Positions 7,901 to 15,417 are shown, counted from the first letter of the stretch. The stretch: DNA of 35,369 nt from JACVRN01 sp035276685 (GCA_035276685.1 DATELK010000059.1:1-35369), one strand, 5' to 3'. The notes: generated by a model not told the origin, from the sequence alone. Program-made: numbers and translations.

Positions 7901-9917
7901 CTGCGGCGAACCACCCGGCCAGCGTGGATGTAGTATCAATGCCGAAAGCAACATGAGTAAGAGTGATGCCGTCAATGGTGACGGAGATGAGCCCGCCGCC
8001 CGTGAAGGTGAGCGTGGCGCTCGCTGGCGTGGTCGTGTTATTCCCGCCCGAGAAGGTAGCGCCTGAAAGAGTGACGTTTCCTGTCTTGGCCAGAGTGATA
8101 GAGTTGCCGGCAGTTGTGTAGCGCCAGCCTGTGGGCTTTCTAATCTCGCTGTTAATGCTGCCGCCGTCCTCGCCTATGTAAATCTTCCCGTCTAAGGAAT
8201 TGACCCACGGCAGCACCGAATCAACTGGAATCTCTACGATGCCCGCTACAGTGGAGCCTCTGACGAGCGCGAAGTCTACGGGCTTCTTCACCCTTATCTG
8301 AATCTTTCCGTTCGCGCCCTGTGTGCTGTAGAGAGCCGTACCGGGAAAGAGGACGTTATTCAGAAAGTCTATGGCCTTCTGAGGCTCGGTGATAGGCACG
8401 TTCGCCGTCCACCTTCTCCGCAGCGCGAAGCGAGGCGTCAACGGGTTAGGAATCGGAAGGGGCTCGGGAGGCTCGAAAGGCGGCTCTGTCGGCGCGACCT
8501 GCGGAAAGAATTGATATTCGGCTTCCTCAATATACGGGTTTTCATCCAGCCCGAGCAGGTACTTGAAATGTCTCGCGTTAATAGACGAGCTGGATTTGTA
8601 GAGATGATAACTCGTGCCCGCGATGCCTATTTGAGAGTCGGGCAGTTGCACCGTGTCAGTCTGGTTAGAATCCTCTATGTATTGGTCGCACCACTTGCCT
8701 GTTTCCACACACACGGCGTCGTCGATAAAGGCCGGGTCTATGTTCATCAGGAAAGGGTCTGTGAGAATGAATCTCGCTATGTACGCGGGGTTATCAGAGA
8801 AGCCTGTAGTCGTGAAGGCTCCCGTGGCATCCGGCAGGGGGATGATGCAGCCGAAGATGATTGACGCCAAGTCGGGCGCGGCGTCATCCTGATCCAGCTC
8901 CGAGCCGTTGACGAAGGTGTACGTCCATGCGGTGTACGAGTAATAGCCGTTGCCTATCTTGTCAGCCGCCGAAGGAACCAAGACGGGAAACTGCGTGCCC
9001 GTCCCGCCAGCCGTGCCATAGCGATAGGTAGGAGCTGCGTCCAGCGTGACGAGCGGCGTAAAGCCCGGAGATACTTTTCTCAGGTTCTCATATTTCCAGA
9101 TGCCGTACCTTCCACCATCGGCCCAGGCCGTGAGCATGGGAATTGAGTTGCCCACGTCTGCATAGCCAATGTGAATGCCGAGCATCTGGCAGCGACCGAA
9201 GACGAGGGGCACGGCGCGGCCTGCGTCTAAGGCAGAGTGAGAGCTGTACTGAAGCGTCTTAGTGACGGTCTTCTTCAGGCCGAACAGACCTAAGATGTCA
9301 GTCCTGCGCTCTCTCACCTTAAAGGTTAATTCTCCGCTCGTCGGCAGGAAACGATAACCTTCAAAGAGCGGGTCTGCCGGGTCTCTTCCTTCTAAATCAT
9401 CATAGGAAAACTTACGGCGCGGGATAACAACGTCAATGGTTCCTATATGCTCTTTAGCCGATAGCGGGAAGTCTTCTCTTGTTATGTCCGAAGGCTTATC
9501 AATCTTCCCGCAGAAGCGCACGTCGGAATCCTGAAGCGTGACAGACTGGTCGCGCGAGATGATGCGGATAACGAGATGATAGCCCTCGAACGTCCCGAGC
9601 GGCTGAGAGAGTATGAGAGACGCCATGAACTTTTCGCCGTCGTTGGCGAAGCCCAGATTTACGGAGTTGAACTCAGTGCCGCCAGAGCGGTCAATCGGCC
9701 CCCACTTCTTAACAAGCCTGTGATAAGTCTTGCCCCGATAGCCCGCCCAATCTGGCACGGAGGCCCCGGAGAAGCAGGCCAGCGCGTCGGCGGGGTCAAA
9801 GCCGTCTACGCCGGGAAGCGTGTCGGGCTCATAGATTTCACAGACAAGTGAGAGCTTTCCGTCTATGCCCAGATTGACGTTTCTATAAATAGATTTTAGC
9901 AGCTCTGAAATCGGCAT
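4983..9917 (-). CDS. Phage tail-tip / receptor-interaction protein with C-terminal LamG domain
   Basis: 1644 residues, the largest phage gene and the last of the late operon, where lambda-like phages encode the tail-tip or host-specificity protein. The N-terminal 250 or so residues look like a tail hub. The middle (roughly 900-1350) is made of fibronectin-like beta domains, for example YEVYSVVGAVETYLQTVY and ALTYKVYSRNNSRT. The C-terminal 217 residues (1428-1644) are a concanavalin/LamG-type domain: VAHWRMNEASG at the start, DFTIIAWVYL in the core, and RIDSVSVYKRLL near the end. LamG domains bind glycans, so the C-terminus probably contacts the host surface. The start at ATG 9917 lies two bases after the preceding gene's stop at 9920. 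Confidence 0.85.
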   Translation of the reverse strand: MPISELLKSIYRNVNLGIDGKLSLVCEIYEPDTLPGVDGFDPADALACFSGASVPDWAGYRGKTYHRLVKKWGPIDRSGGTEFNSVNLGFANDGEKFMASLILSQPLGTFEGYHLVIRIISRDQSVTLQDSDVRFCGKIDKPSDITREDFPLSAKEHIGTIDVVIPRRKFSYDDLEGRDPADPLFEGYRFLPTSGELTFKVRERRTDILGLFGLKKTVTKTLQYSSHSALDAGRAVPLVFGRCQMLGIHIGYADVGNSIPMLTAWADGGRYGIWKYENLRKVSPGFTPLVTLDAAPTYRYGTAGGTGTQFPVLVPSAADKIGNGYYSYTAWTYTFVNGSELDQDDAAPDLASIIFGCIIPLPDATGAFTTTGFSDNPAYIARFILTDPFLMNIDPAFIDDAVCVETGKWCDQYIEDSNQTDTVQLPDSQIGIAGTSYHLYKSSSSINARHFKYLLGLDENPYIEEAEYQFFPQVAPTEPPFEPPEPLPIPNPLTPRFALRRRWTANVPITEPQKAIDFLNNVLFPGTALYSTQGANGKIQIRVKKPVDFALVRGSTVAGIVEIPVDSVLPWVNSLDGKIYIGEDGGSINSEIRKPTGWRYTTAGNSITLAKTGNVTLSGATFSGGNNTTTPASATLTFTGGGLISVTIDGITLTHVAFGIDTTSTLAGWFAAAINAHPTLGRYIKATWNTSTPTIVSLTSKIGFIQFATPLQKTHAAAEKVMRIKASFSTGAAAVADLQRSNVIDNSFRWPGGSRQSSYNVVELSYRDSSQDWRYTTLRVKSDPHIAQIKKRVVKEVNGSCIDNQNQASRRANQIIAELRDCDFFVQHASDGEALLVEEGDVICINTDDFVNLPIRVEDLRLSPDLAVSFVGRRYLNSIFSDAAEERIVPIPTLLTYMNHPPPVATSLTLTEVGAYGPDGMWHARLRGVFNFGAYAGPQQARVKVDRAGGTSYRDTNNLIRPDANNQGTFEIDVAAGLHSVQIITENKYGDKASSGHLTGSKNIVGTAPTPAAPTGGLMFYDPIAGEIRGSFTLSSSPDVAEYEVYSVVGAVETYLQTVYSSQFTLQPPTNWSGALTYKVYSRNNSRTRSATGLTMPSISPPAPPTIGNFWNKDKGLGRETVYSFTVSSEQTGVVYEVYKTVTGATQVYPIPPPLPEISYEPANTRYTGGTPSTLIYRGPEKQFILNQDNPLNTSNPYVRAVDRFGNVGQWTRGDDFFQFNDYVTTGNEVTAPTIKVDTAASRNGLIMVRLTTSNAIGSVSTTRVQVRQQGGAWPSSGAEGDFEEEGLNRTMPITWLRGGIVEVRAMFTGSPDSSWSSTVTHKIFDDIQVLAFSSAGGISSTIIPAQSTVWESLTIPGVNQGDVVSASATYKFASGILYGGAAVENDGGLVSLKFGNITSGDLSATIQDWHVHVTKKRPTNPELLRDLVAHWRMNEASGTRYDAHGSSHLTDNNTVTTATGKIGSAALFTAANSEYLSCTSNSSLQMGDIDFTIIAWVYLTSKGAHRMLVSKMDNAARDEFLIYYRSTADRFAFEVRRDTGAYLDVNADALGSPAINTWYQIVVWHIVAARTINIQVNNGGVNSLATGGPLAAASTSPFMLGGWGYGGSYHDGRIDSVSVYKRLLGTGEPGLLYNSGNALAYPF

Positions 9918-9919
9918 GA

Positions 9920-10282
9920 TTAGCTCGGGTATTTAATGAGGACTACTCGCCTTGTCTGATTGTCGAACTTCGGATTGTCCGCCTCGTATTCGAGGTAGCG
10001 CACGTTGGTATGCAGGACACCTTCGCGGTCTGTGAAGTTAAAAGGCTGCGTGAAGCCTGCTGCTTCGTGATGGGTGTCCAAGATTGCAGCAGTCGCTTCT
10101 TGTAGCACTCCGTACTCAATGATCCATCTCTGCGGTGCTACGTCACCGGTGGTATTGAAAGACGCGCCCTTGTCCTCGTAACGATGAATGGTAGTAATGT
10201 CCATGAGGTCGGGCAGGAGCCTCTGATACTTTAGCCACCGTGGGCCACCTGTGGTCTTGCTCGGGTACGCGCTGACGGGCAT
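9920..10282 (-). CDS. Minor tail protein (distal tail, gpM-like)
   Basis: 120 residues between tape measure and tail-tip genes. The sequence is rich in aromatic and short strand segments (PRWLKYQRLL, QRWIIEYGVLQ, GVLHTNVRYLEYE). This suggests the small beta-rich proteins (gpM or distal-tail class) that sit at the tail tip next to the tape measure. The position supports this more than the sequence does. The ATG is preceded by GAGG five bases upstream. The ribosome site, the first bases of the gene and about 110 bases of leader have a second copy before the tail chaperone gene. The gene ends two bases before the tail-tip start. Confidence 0.65.
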   Translation of the reverse strand: MPVSAYPSKTTGGPRWLKYQRLLPDLMDITTIHRYEDKGASFNTTGDVAPQRWIIEYGVLQEATAAILDTHHEAAGFTQPFNFTDREGVLHTNVRYLEYEADNPKFDNQTRRVVLIKYPS

Positions 10283-10395
10283 AGGAACCTCAAAAAGAAA
10301 AGAGCCGAAGAAACGTCAACTAAGACGAGTCTTCGGCTCTATCCTCCGAAACAGTGAGAGCAGAGGCGATTGCCTTCGATGCTCTCTTAAAACTC
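10283..10395 (-). promoter_or_regulatory. Structured 5' leader element, copy A
   Basis: Read on the minus strand, the element starts with GAGTTTTAAG (10395-10386). A hairpin closed by GAGAGC/GCTCTC (10381-10386 with 10356-10361) follows. Next are the block CACTGTTTC and a second hairpin, AGAGCCGAAGA (10340-10330) with TCTTCGGCTCT (10311-10301), whose apical part holds GACTCGTC. It ends with TTTTGAGGTTC and the ATG of the minor tail gene. Copy B at 14666-14780 has the same order, spacing and blocks. The first hairpins have unrelated sequence but the same place, which suggests a conserved RNA structure. It may control translation or message stability of tail genes. Confidence 0.6.
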
Positions 10396-10402
10396 AAGCG
10401 GG

Positions 10403-10454
10403 ATTATAACATAAGGGTAAAGGCTTGCCTATCTTTATTTTGCTCTGATATTCT
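10403..10454. promoter_or_regulatory. Back-to-back promoters with extended -10 boxes
   Basis: On the minus strand, TGT-TATAAT (TATAAT at 10408-10403) is a perfect extended -10. The expected transcript start, 7-8 bases on, falls at the first bases of the leader element. On the plus strand, TTGCCT (10425-10430), an 18-base spacer and TGA-TATTCT (TATTCT at 10449-10454) form a promoter for the moron genes. Both are visual matches. Confidence 0.55.
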
Positions 10455-10496
10455 CCCCATCGTTTCCTCTGACTCCTAACGGAAGGGCAGCACGCA

Positions 10497-10817
10497 ATGT
10501 CTACATTAGGATTAAACGAGGCTAGGGCGCAGCAGGAAGCGCCACAGCCATCAAGCCATCAGGAACTCGCCGCCTGTGTTGAATGTGGTGGGCGTATAGC
10601 TAAATTCCCGGTCATCTGCCCTCACTGTGGAAAACAATACTCCGAATTAAGAGTGAGTCGAATAGGGTGGACGGCTACCATTGCTTGGGGTGTGATTCTA
10701 GCAGGCGTGATTGTAGTTACAATCAACTTACTCCTGTTCCTCTTGCTGTTTGCTATCGGAGGAGGCGCTGCGTTGCTCTCGCAACCAAGCCGCGCGCCTT
10801 CAACTTATTCACGCTAG
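10497..10817 (+). CDS. Zinc-ribbon membrane protein, moron-like
   Basis: 106 residues. Cysteines at 27, 30, 41 and 44 (CVEC and CPHC) form a zinc ribbon in the N-terminal cytoplasmic part. A long hydrophobic segment of about residues 59-93 follows (WGVILAGVIVVTINLLLFLL), enough for one or two membrane spans. The gene lies on the opposite strand inside the tail operon, has its own promoter (10425-10454), and is followed by a second plus-strand gene 34 bases later. A GGAAGGG ribosome site lies about 9 bases before the ATG. These are the hallmarks of a moron gene expressed from the prophage. The function is unknown; a role in altering the host envelope is only a guess. Confidence 0.65.
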   Translation: MSTLGLNEARAQQEAPQPSSHQELAACVECGGRIAKFPVICPHCGKQYSELRVSRIGWTATIAWGVILAGVIVVTINLLLFLLLFAIGGGAALLSQPSRAPSTYSR

Positions 10818-10851
10818 AAAGGAAAATTAAAGATGTGTTAATTTCTGGCAC

Positions 10852-11079
10852 ATGAGAAACAAAATCCTTTTAGCCATCGCTCTTGTGACTGTTTTCTTCG
10901 TCGGGGCTTTTACCTTTCAAGCTCCCCGACCTAAGCCCCAAGCGTGGGAATACAAACAGGCTTGCGAAAAAACAGGTCTAACAACATCTCAACTTAACAG
11001 CCTGGGCAATGAAGAGTGGGAGTTGATAGCGGTCACAGATAGCGTGATAACCTGCTACTATTTCAAGCGAGCCAAGTAA
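10852..11079 (+). CDS. Small exported or membrane-anchored DUF4177-like protein
   Basis: 75 residues. An N-terminal hydrophobic segment (about residues 4-20, ILLAIALVTVFFVGAF) acts as a signal or anchor. The remainder has the pattern WEYKQ ... LNSLGNEEWELIAV ... YYFKR, which matches the DUF4177 fold: short strands around a helix with a buried Trp-Glu. No clear ribosome site precedes the ATG, so translation may be coupled to the zinc-ribbon gene 34 bases upstream. Its stop codon abuts the stop of the convergent tape-measure gene with no terminator between them. Both genes together form the inserted moron unit. Confidence 0.6.
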   Translation: MRNKILLAIALVTVFFVGAFTFQAPRPKPQAWEYKQACEKTGLTTSQLNSLGNEEWELIAVTDSVITCYYFKRAK

Positions 11080-13962
11080 CTAGGCCGCGCTGGATGTTTC
11101 GATAATCAGGTTACGAGTAGGGCCATTATTGCTTACATCATCCTGAATCACGCGCAGAATGTGAGAGTCGTTACTCTCAAGGTGCAGGTAGATGTGCTGC
11201 GGTGGTAGCTGGTTGCGGCCCTGCTCTATAGTCTTATCATCCTGCCCGCTATAGAAGCCTCCGGTAGTCGTCCTTCTACCGCCCGAACCTTCGCCAGCTC
11301 CGCCACCGGCAGAGACACCGCCCCCGCCGAGTGCTCTTGATGAGGACTTATTCTGAAAGCTATTACCTGCCACTACACGTCCCAACGCGGCGGCCGTCAA
11401 CGCGACAGCACCCATGAGCAGCGCTCCCTGAAACCACGGCGCAGCAGGCCCAAAGAGAGCCGCGCCCCACGGAGTCAAAGAGACCACGCCCATCGCGGCG
11501 AAGAAGAACGCCATAGTAGTTGCCTGAGTAGCGAGCCCCGCGAGCACGCTTGCGGTCATTTTCCTAATGCTAATGTCAGCCTGATTGCCGAGCAGAGTCC
11601 ACTGGCCTACCATCTGGCCCAAACCCTGACCCATTGACGCAAAGACGTTACCCGCTATATCGCCCAGATTCTGAAGGGCCGCACCCATCACGCCGACCTG
11701 CGCAGCTTGGTCTCCTAGCTGGCTAAGGCCGCTGGAATCAAGGAACCCGCCCAAGCCCGGATGTTGGGCGTTAAAGATGTCCTGCTCTGCCTGCCGCTGC
11801 CGCTGGCGGTCACGTTCCCTGGCCTTCTCATCCTCTAATTCTTTAAGAGCACGATACTGGTCTTGAATCGCCTTTATACGAGCCTGTTTCTCTTCCTCGT
11901 CTTGTATCTCCCTACGGGCAGCTTCGATAAGCTTGGCTTCATCATCTTCAAGGGCCTTCTTGTTGCGCTCCGCCTCAGCATAGATTGCGTCTACGTCCAG
12001 ACGCGCGATGTTGGCTATCACCCATGCGCGGGTCTTAATACTTAGCCCGCCATACCGTATAGACCATTCGTAACGTTCACGCTCCAGCTCTTCCCATCCA
12101 TCAGCATAGCGCCTCTGCGCTCGATAGAGGTCGTCCAGTCTCTTTATCTCGTTGTCAAAGTCTCGTTGCCTTGCGGCCTCTATCTTTCGCTCTGCTTCCT
12201 CCTGACGCGCCTCCTGCTCTGCTGTGAGTTGAGCAATGGCATCATTCATCTTTCGCACGGCTTCAAGATTGACCTTCGATAAATCACCGAAGCCTTCAAT
12301 CATGTTACCCAGCGCGTCGAAGCGGAAGCCAGCGCGCTCATAGATAGCGCGCTCCTGAGCAGAAAGTATTTCAAGTTGGCGGTTGAAAGCCTCTTCTTCG
12401 ATACGAGCGATGGCAGATTCCATTCGCTCTTCGGTAATCAGGCGAAACTCTGCTAAAGCTCTAATGCTCGCCTTTCTTCTTTCATCATAAGTTTCGGACA
12501 ATCTTAAAAGAGCGTCTTGATGCTCACGCAAAGATTCAAGTTCTTTCTTCTGCTGCTCATCTCTGAGCCTCTGGATAGCCTTATCCCGCTCGTCCTGAGC
12601 CTTCTGTAGCTCAAGACGAAACTTTTCACGCTCGCTATCTTTCTTGGCCAACGCAATCTTCTGATTGATGGCTCTTTCAAGCTCTTGATAGTGCGTCCTC
12701 TCCTCTTCAATCGCAGAGGCCGTATAAGACTGTAGAGAGTTTAATTGCAGGTCATATTCACGTTTAAGAAACTCTGTCTCTTTCTTATATAAACCTTCCT
12801 CTTTCTTAATGGCATCGTCGAGCAGCCTGAGTTGTTCCTGTCTCGCCTTATCCGCACCACCTTTCTTTTCCCTATCACCTAAGTCTCTGGGAATGAGAGA
12901 GCCCAGCATATTCTCTATGCCTGCCCCCCCCATAGAGCCGAGTCGCACGTCAGCATTTGACCCCATTAAGCCAGCCAGCACGCCGAGAGGTGTTACCTTC
13001 AAAAGCTGGGTCAGGCCCGCCATTTCATTAACTACAAGCCGAATGCCGCTTGCCGCGAGTTTCGCCCAGACGTCCCACAGGTTTTGATTGTCCTTTAGCC
13101 CGCCCGACATACCATCAATGCCCCTTTGGAACTCGGGCATTACTTCACGACCAAAGGTATAGCCGATGGATTTAAGCTGAAGGTCTACAATGTGAAGGCT
13201 GGCGCTGAATTTATCAGCTTGTTCGGCCTGCTCAGGGGTCACGATAAGACCCATCTCTTCGGCTGTCTCTCGGAAGTCTTCAAGAGAGCCGTTCATCTCG
13301 TTTATGACACCGTTTAAGTCCTTGCCATTTCGGACGCCGATAAGCTGCAAAGCATTCAGGCGGTCTTCCTCGTTCCCTAGCTGGCTTATCTTCTGGACAA
13401 GCAGGCTTACGGCTTCATCCGATGAGCTATAAGCACGCTGAAGGTCTGCTGAAGTGAAGCCGACCCGCTCAAACTGCTTTCTTAATTCTTCATTGCCATG
13501 AACGGCATCGCTTATTGATTTGAGGTAGCGAGAGAGTGAGCCGTTGACACCGTCTATACTTGAGCCCGAATTGTCAGCAGCGAGCTTGAGAGTTGAGAGT
13601 GTTTCAACGCTGATGCCTGTCTGCTGATTCAGGTCTTTAAGCTGACCGTCATATTCTGCTGTCGCGCGTGTGAGGTTAAAGAGCCCAACACCGATACCCA
13701 CATAGGCAGTAGCCAGAGCGGTAGAAGCCCCCACGACCACACCAATAGGCCCGGCCAAGCCTGAGAGAGCAGAGCCGAAAACAGGAATCCGAGAGGTGGC
13801 CCCCTCTATGTCGCCCGCGAGGTTTTTGAATAGGCCGCTCCCGGCCTGAGCGATGGCAGTCGTCTCCTTAGTGACGTGAGCGCGTGCGCCCGACACTTCG
13901 GACTTAAGCTGAGAGCTTTCGCCCTTCATCCTAAGTAGTAGGCTTAGCTCATCTGCTGCCAT
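11080..13962 (-). CDS. Tail tape measure protein
   Basis: 960 residues. It sets tail length and is ejected with the DNA in long-tailed phages. The N-terminal part has the tail-length pattern: a small helical start, a hydrophobic Gly/Ala segment (LAGPIGVVVGASTALATAYV), then QTGISVETLSTLKLAAD, typical of tape-measure proteins. Residues of about 380-780 are a very long charged coiled coil rich in Glu, Arg, Lys and Gln. A second hydrophobic Ala/Gly region lies near 800-880 (AFFFAAMGVVSLTPWGAALF), and the end is Gly/Ser-rich. By the lambda rule of about 0.15 nm per residue the tail would be near 140 nm. It follows the chaperone frame by three bases. Confidence 0.92.
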   Translation of the reverse strand: MAADELSLLLRMKGESSQLKSEVSGARAHVTKETTAIAQAGSGLFKNLAGDIEGATSRIPVFGSALSGLAGPIGVVVGASTALATAYVGIGVGLFNLTRATAEYDGQLKDLNQQTGISVETLSTLKLAADNSGSSIDGVNGSLSRYLKSISDAVHGNEELRKQFERVGFTSADLQRAYSSSDEAVSLLVQKISQLGNEEDRLNALQLIGVRNGKDLNGVINEMNGSLEDFRETAEEMGLIVTPEQAEQADKFSASLHIVDLQLKSIGYTFGREVMPEFQRGIDGMSGGLKDNQNLWDVWAKLAASGIRLVVNEMAGLTQLLKVTPLGVLAGLMGSNADVRLGSMGGAGIENMLGSLIPRDLGDREKKGGADKARQEQLRLLDDAIKKEEGLYKKETEFLKREYDLQLNSLQSYTASAIEEERTHYQELERAINQKIALAKKDSEREKFRLELQKAQDERDKAIQRLRDEQQKKELESLREHQDALLRLSETYDERRKASIRALAEFRLITEERMESAIARIEEEAFNRQLEILSAQERAIYERAGFRFDALGNMIEGFGDLSKVNLEAVRKMNDAIAQLTAEQEARQEEAERKIEAARQRDFDNEIKRLDDLYRAQRRYADGWEELERERYEWSIRYGGLSIKTRAWVIANIARLDVDAIYAEAERNKKALEDDEAKLIEAARREIQDEEEKQARIKAIQDQYRALKELEDEKARERDRQRQRQAEQDIFNAQHPGLGGFLDSSGLSQLGDQAAQVGVMGAALQNLGDIAGNVFASMGQGLGQMVGQWTLLGNQADISIRKMTASVLAGLATQATTMAFFFAAMGVVSLTPWGAALFGPAAPWFQGALLMGAVALTAAALGRVVAGNSFQNKSSSRALGGGGVSAGGGAGEGSGGRRTTTGGFYSGQDDKTIEQGRNQLPPQHIYLHLESNDSHILRVIQDDVSNNGPTRNLIIETSSAA

Positions 13963-13965
13963 CGC

Positions 13966-14208
13966 TTACACCCATTCCTCTTCGACCGGTGCTCCGCCGT
14001 CATCTTTCGGGACAGTCCAGAGGTTGACCATCGTGTCACGGAGAGCCTTTATGCGGTTGTCCTCTCGCTCCTGCTCGTGCAGCCAGAGCTTTAGCCTCAC
14101 CGCCTTATCGAAGGCGGCGGCGAACGGTTCCTCATAAAGCCCTATGAAGTGGCTAGGTCGTTGCGCTCCTGCTGCTATCCCCAGGGCCACCACTTCCATC
14201 TCGTTCAA
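13966..14208 (-). CDS. Tail assembly chaperone, downstream frame (gpT-like extension)
   Basis: An 80-codon open frame lying between the gpG-like frame and the tape measure, overlapping the former by 56 bases in the +1 frame. Its only early start candidates are a TTG at 14208 and an ATG at 14199, neither with a usable ribosome site. This favours expression as a fusion made by ribosomal frameshifting, as for lambda gpG-gpT. The sequence is helical and charged (FDKAVRLKLWLHEQEREDNRIKAL). The fusion would help load the tape measure for tail tube assembly and be absent from the virion. Confidence 0.7.
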   Translation of the reverse strand: MNEMEVVALGIAAGAQRPSHFIGLYEEPFAAAFDKAVRLKLWLHEQEREDNRIKALRDTMVNLWTVPKDDGGAPVEEEWV

Positions 14209-14665
14209 CAGGAAAGTTCTTCAGGTCTGCGACTGCGACCTCACCCCCTTTCACCGCCACCTTCACGTCGGGACATCCGGCCATCTGCCAATCGAGAATC
14301 CCCTGCGCCACGTCCATGAAGTGCTTCACGAACTCGCTATAAAGGAACTCGCCCTCTTGCGGTTCCCCTTCAAGGATAAGACGGGGGTTCACGAGCGAGG
14401 CGCAGAGGATGTCTTTCTGAGCCTGTATTCCGGCCTGATACTCCTTCGGCGTTGCGTCGTCCTGCTTCTTCAGGCCCTTGCCAACGGCAAACATGTGTGT
14501 TGCGAGGTAGTCAGGTATGAGGCCAGCGATAATCCAGGCTCGTATATCCAACGGCTGCACCTCGCAGGGCATACCCGCGAACTCTCGCTCCACTACTTTA
14601 GGCGGCTCCGCCTTTCGCTTTTTAAGCTCTTCCCTGAATCTCGCTGCTAAACTCTTCTTCGTCAT
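14153..14665 (-). CDS. Tail assembly chaperone (gpG-like)
   Basis: 170 residues when started at ATG 14665, which has GGAGG five bases upstream. An earlier in-frame TTG at 14677 overlaps that ribosome site and is rejected. The gene lies between the major tail protein and the tape measure, the fixed position of gpG-type chaperones. It starts with a basic helix (KKSLAARFREELKKRK). A helical core follows (IRAWIIAGLIPDYLATHMF), with SLVNPRLI, a pattern seen in this class. Normal termination gives the short chaperone; a +1 slip near its end would add the downstream frame. Upstream is leader copy B. Confidence 0.75.
   Translation of the reverse strand: MTKKSLAARFREELKKRKAEPPKVVEREFAGMPCEVQPLDIRAWIIAGLIPDYLATHMFAVGKGLKKQDDATPKEYQAGIQAQKDILCASLVNPRLILEGEPQEGEFLYSEFVKHFMDVAQGILDWQMAGCPDVKVAVKGGEVAVADLKNFPVERDGSGGPGDSSRSATT
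14156..14220 (-). other. Probable +1 programmed frameshift window
   Basis: The gpG-like frame ends at TAG 14155-14153, and the downstream frame is open from just after TGA at 14223-14221. The two frames are related by +1 (or -2), so the usual -1 lambda-type slip cannot join them. Two codons allow a +1 slip with re-pairing: GGG-G (14182-14179) and TTT-C (14215-14212). Slipping on GGGG would give a fusion of about 232 residues. Confidence 0.55.
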
Positions 14666-14780
14666 GCGAACCTCCAAAATAAATAGGCTGGGGATTCATC
14701 ACCCTACTAACAAGGTGACGAGTCCCCAGCTCTGAACGTCTGAGACAGTGTGAGCGATAAGTTATCGCCCCTTAAAACTC
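14666..14780 (-). promoter_or_regulatory. Structured 5' leader element, copy B
   Basis: Read on the minus strand: GAGTTTTAAG (14780-14771), hairpin GCGATA-ACT-TATCGC (14768-14754), the block CACTGTCTC, then GAGC and the hairpin GCTGGGGA/TCCCCAGC with GACTCGTC in its upper part, then TTTTGGAGG and the ATG of the chaperone gene. The upper stem pairs TCGTCACC with GGTGATGA through a G-U pair that works only in the minus-strand RNA. It is the same size (115 bases) as copy A at 10283-10395. No clear promoter is seen upstream, unlike copy A. Confidence 0.6.
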
Positions 14781-14798
14781 GCGTGCTGTATGTGTCAC

Positions 14799-15413
14799 TT
14801 AGCTAAGCGACGGGATGTAGATGTAGCCTGCCTGTTTTTTCTTCGGGCGGTTTGCCAGTGATAGGCCCACGAAGGTAAACGGCGAATCGGCCTCTGCGTC
14901 CTTATCATTGGTGAACTCCACGCCCTCGGTGTTGTAAGCAGAGTAAAGAACGAACTGGATTATCTTCGTCGGGTCTTCCTTTCGCGGGGCGAAGACCGCA
15001 ATGCAGGCCGGAGTCAGAACGTCCTGACCGCCGAAGTCAATAAGCGTGCCGCCGGTGATAGAACTCTTCGTGCCGCCGACGCTCATCTTCTCCAGAAGGT
15101 CGGCGTCAAGGAGCTGCTTCCACTGGCCCGTAATGGTCATCTCTTCGCCGGTGAGACGAACATCATGCGGCATCGTGTGCTCATTGTCGGTCGCATCCGT
15201 CTTAGTCCACTTGTAGAGACACTTCGTCCCCTTCGGCGTATAGCCGAGGTGGATGTGGTTTGGATTCTCAGTCGCGTCGGGCGTAGGTATGCCGTTGGCG
15301 TCTATGACCACCGTGATGATTGCACCCGGCGCGGGGACGGCGCATCCGTAATAGACATAGCCGGGGTTCCACATGGTCTTTTGCTTGTTGAAGTTGGTAG
15401 TACCTGCGGGCAT
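14799..15413 (-). CDS. Major tail protein (tail tube)
   Basis: 204 residues with a beta-rich composition suited to a tube subunit. Segments include GYVYYGCAVPAPGAIITVVI, DVRLTGEEMTITGQW and FVLYSAYNTEGVEF. It lies just upstream of the tail chaperone pair and the tape measure, the conserved place for the tube protein in siphoviruses. The phrase LTGEEMTITGQWKQLLDADLL resembles the repeated strand pattern of tube proteins, where subunits form hexameric rings. It starts four bases after the stop of the preceding 108-residue gene, so it is in the late operon. The call rests on position and composition more than on specific motifs. Confidence 0.75.
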   Translation of the reverse strand: MPAGTTNFNKQKTMWNPGYVYYGCAVPAPGAIITVVIDANGIPTPDATENPNHIHLGYTPKGTKCLYKWTKTDATDNEHTMPHDVRLTGEEMTITGQWKQLLDADLLEKMSVGGTKSSITGGTLIDFGGQDVLTPACIAVFAPRKEDPTKIIQFVLYSAYNTEGVEFTNDKDAEADSPFTFVGLSLANRPKKKQAGYIYIPSLS

Positions 15414-15417
15414 CGGT

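Noticed and set aside
10283..14780. Hammerhead or other known self-cleaving ribozyme in the leader elements
   Set aside because: No CTGANGA plus GAAA core is shared by both copies on either strand; only one copy has a CGAAAC string.
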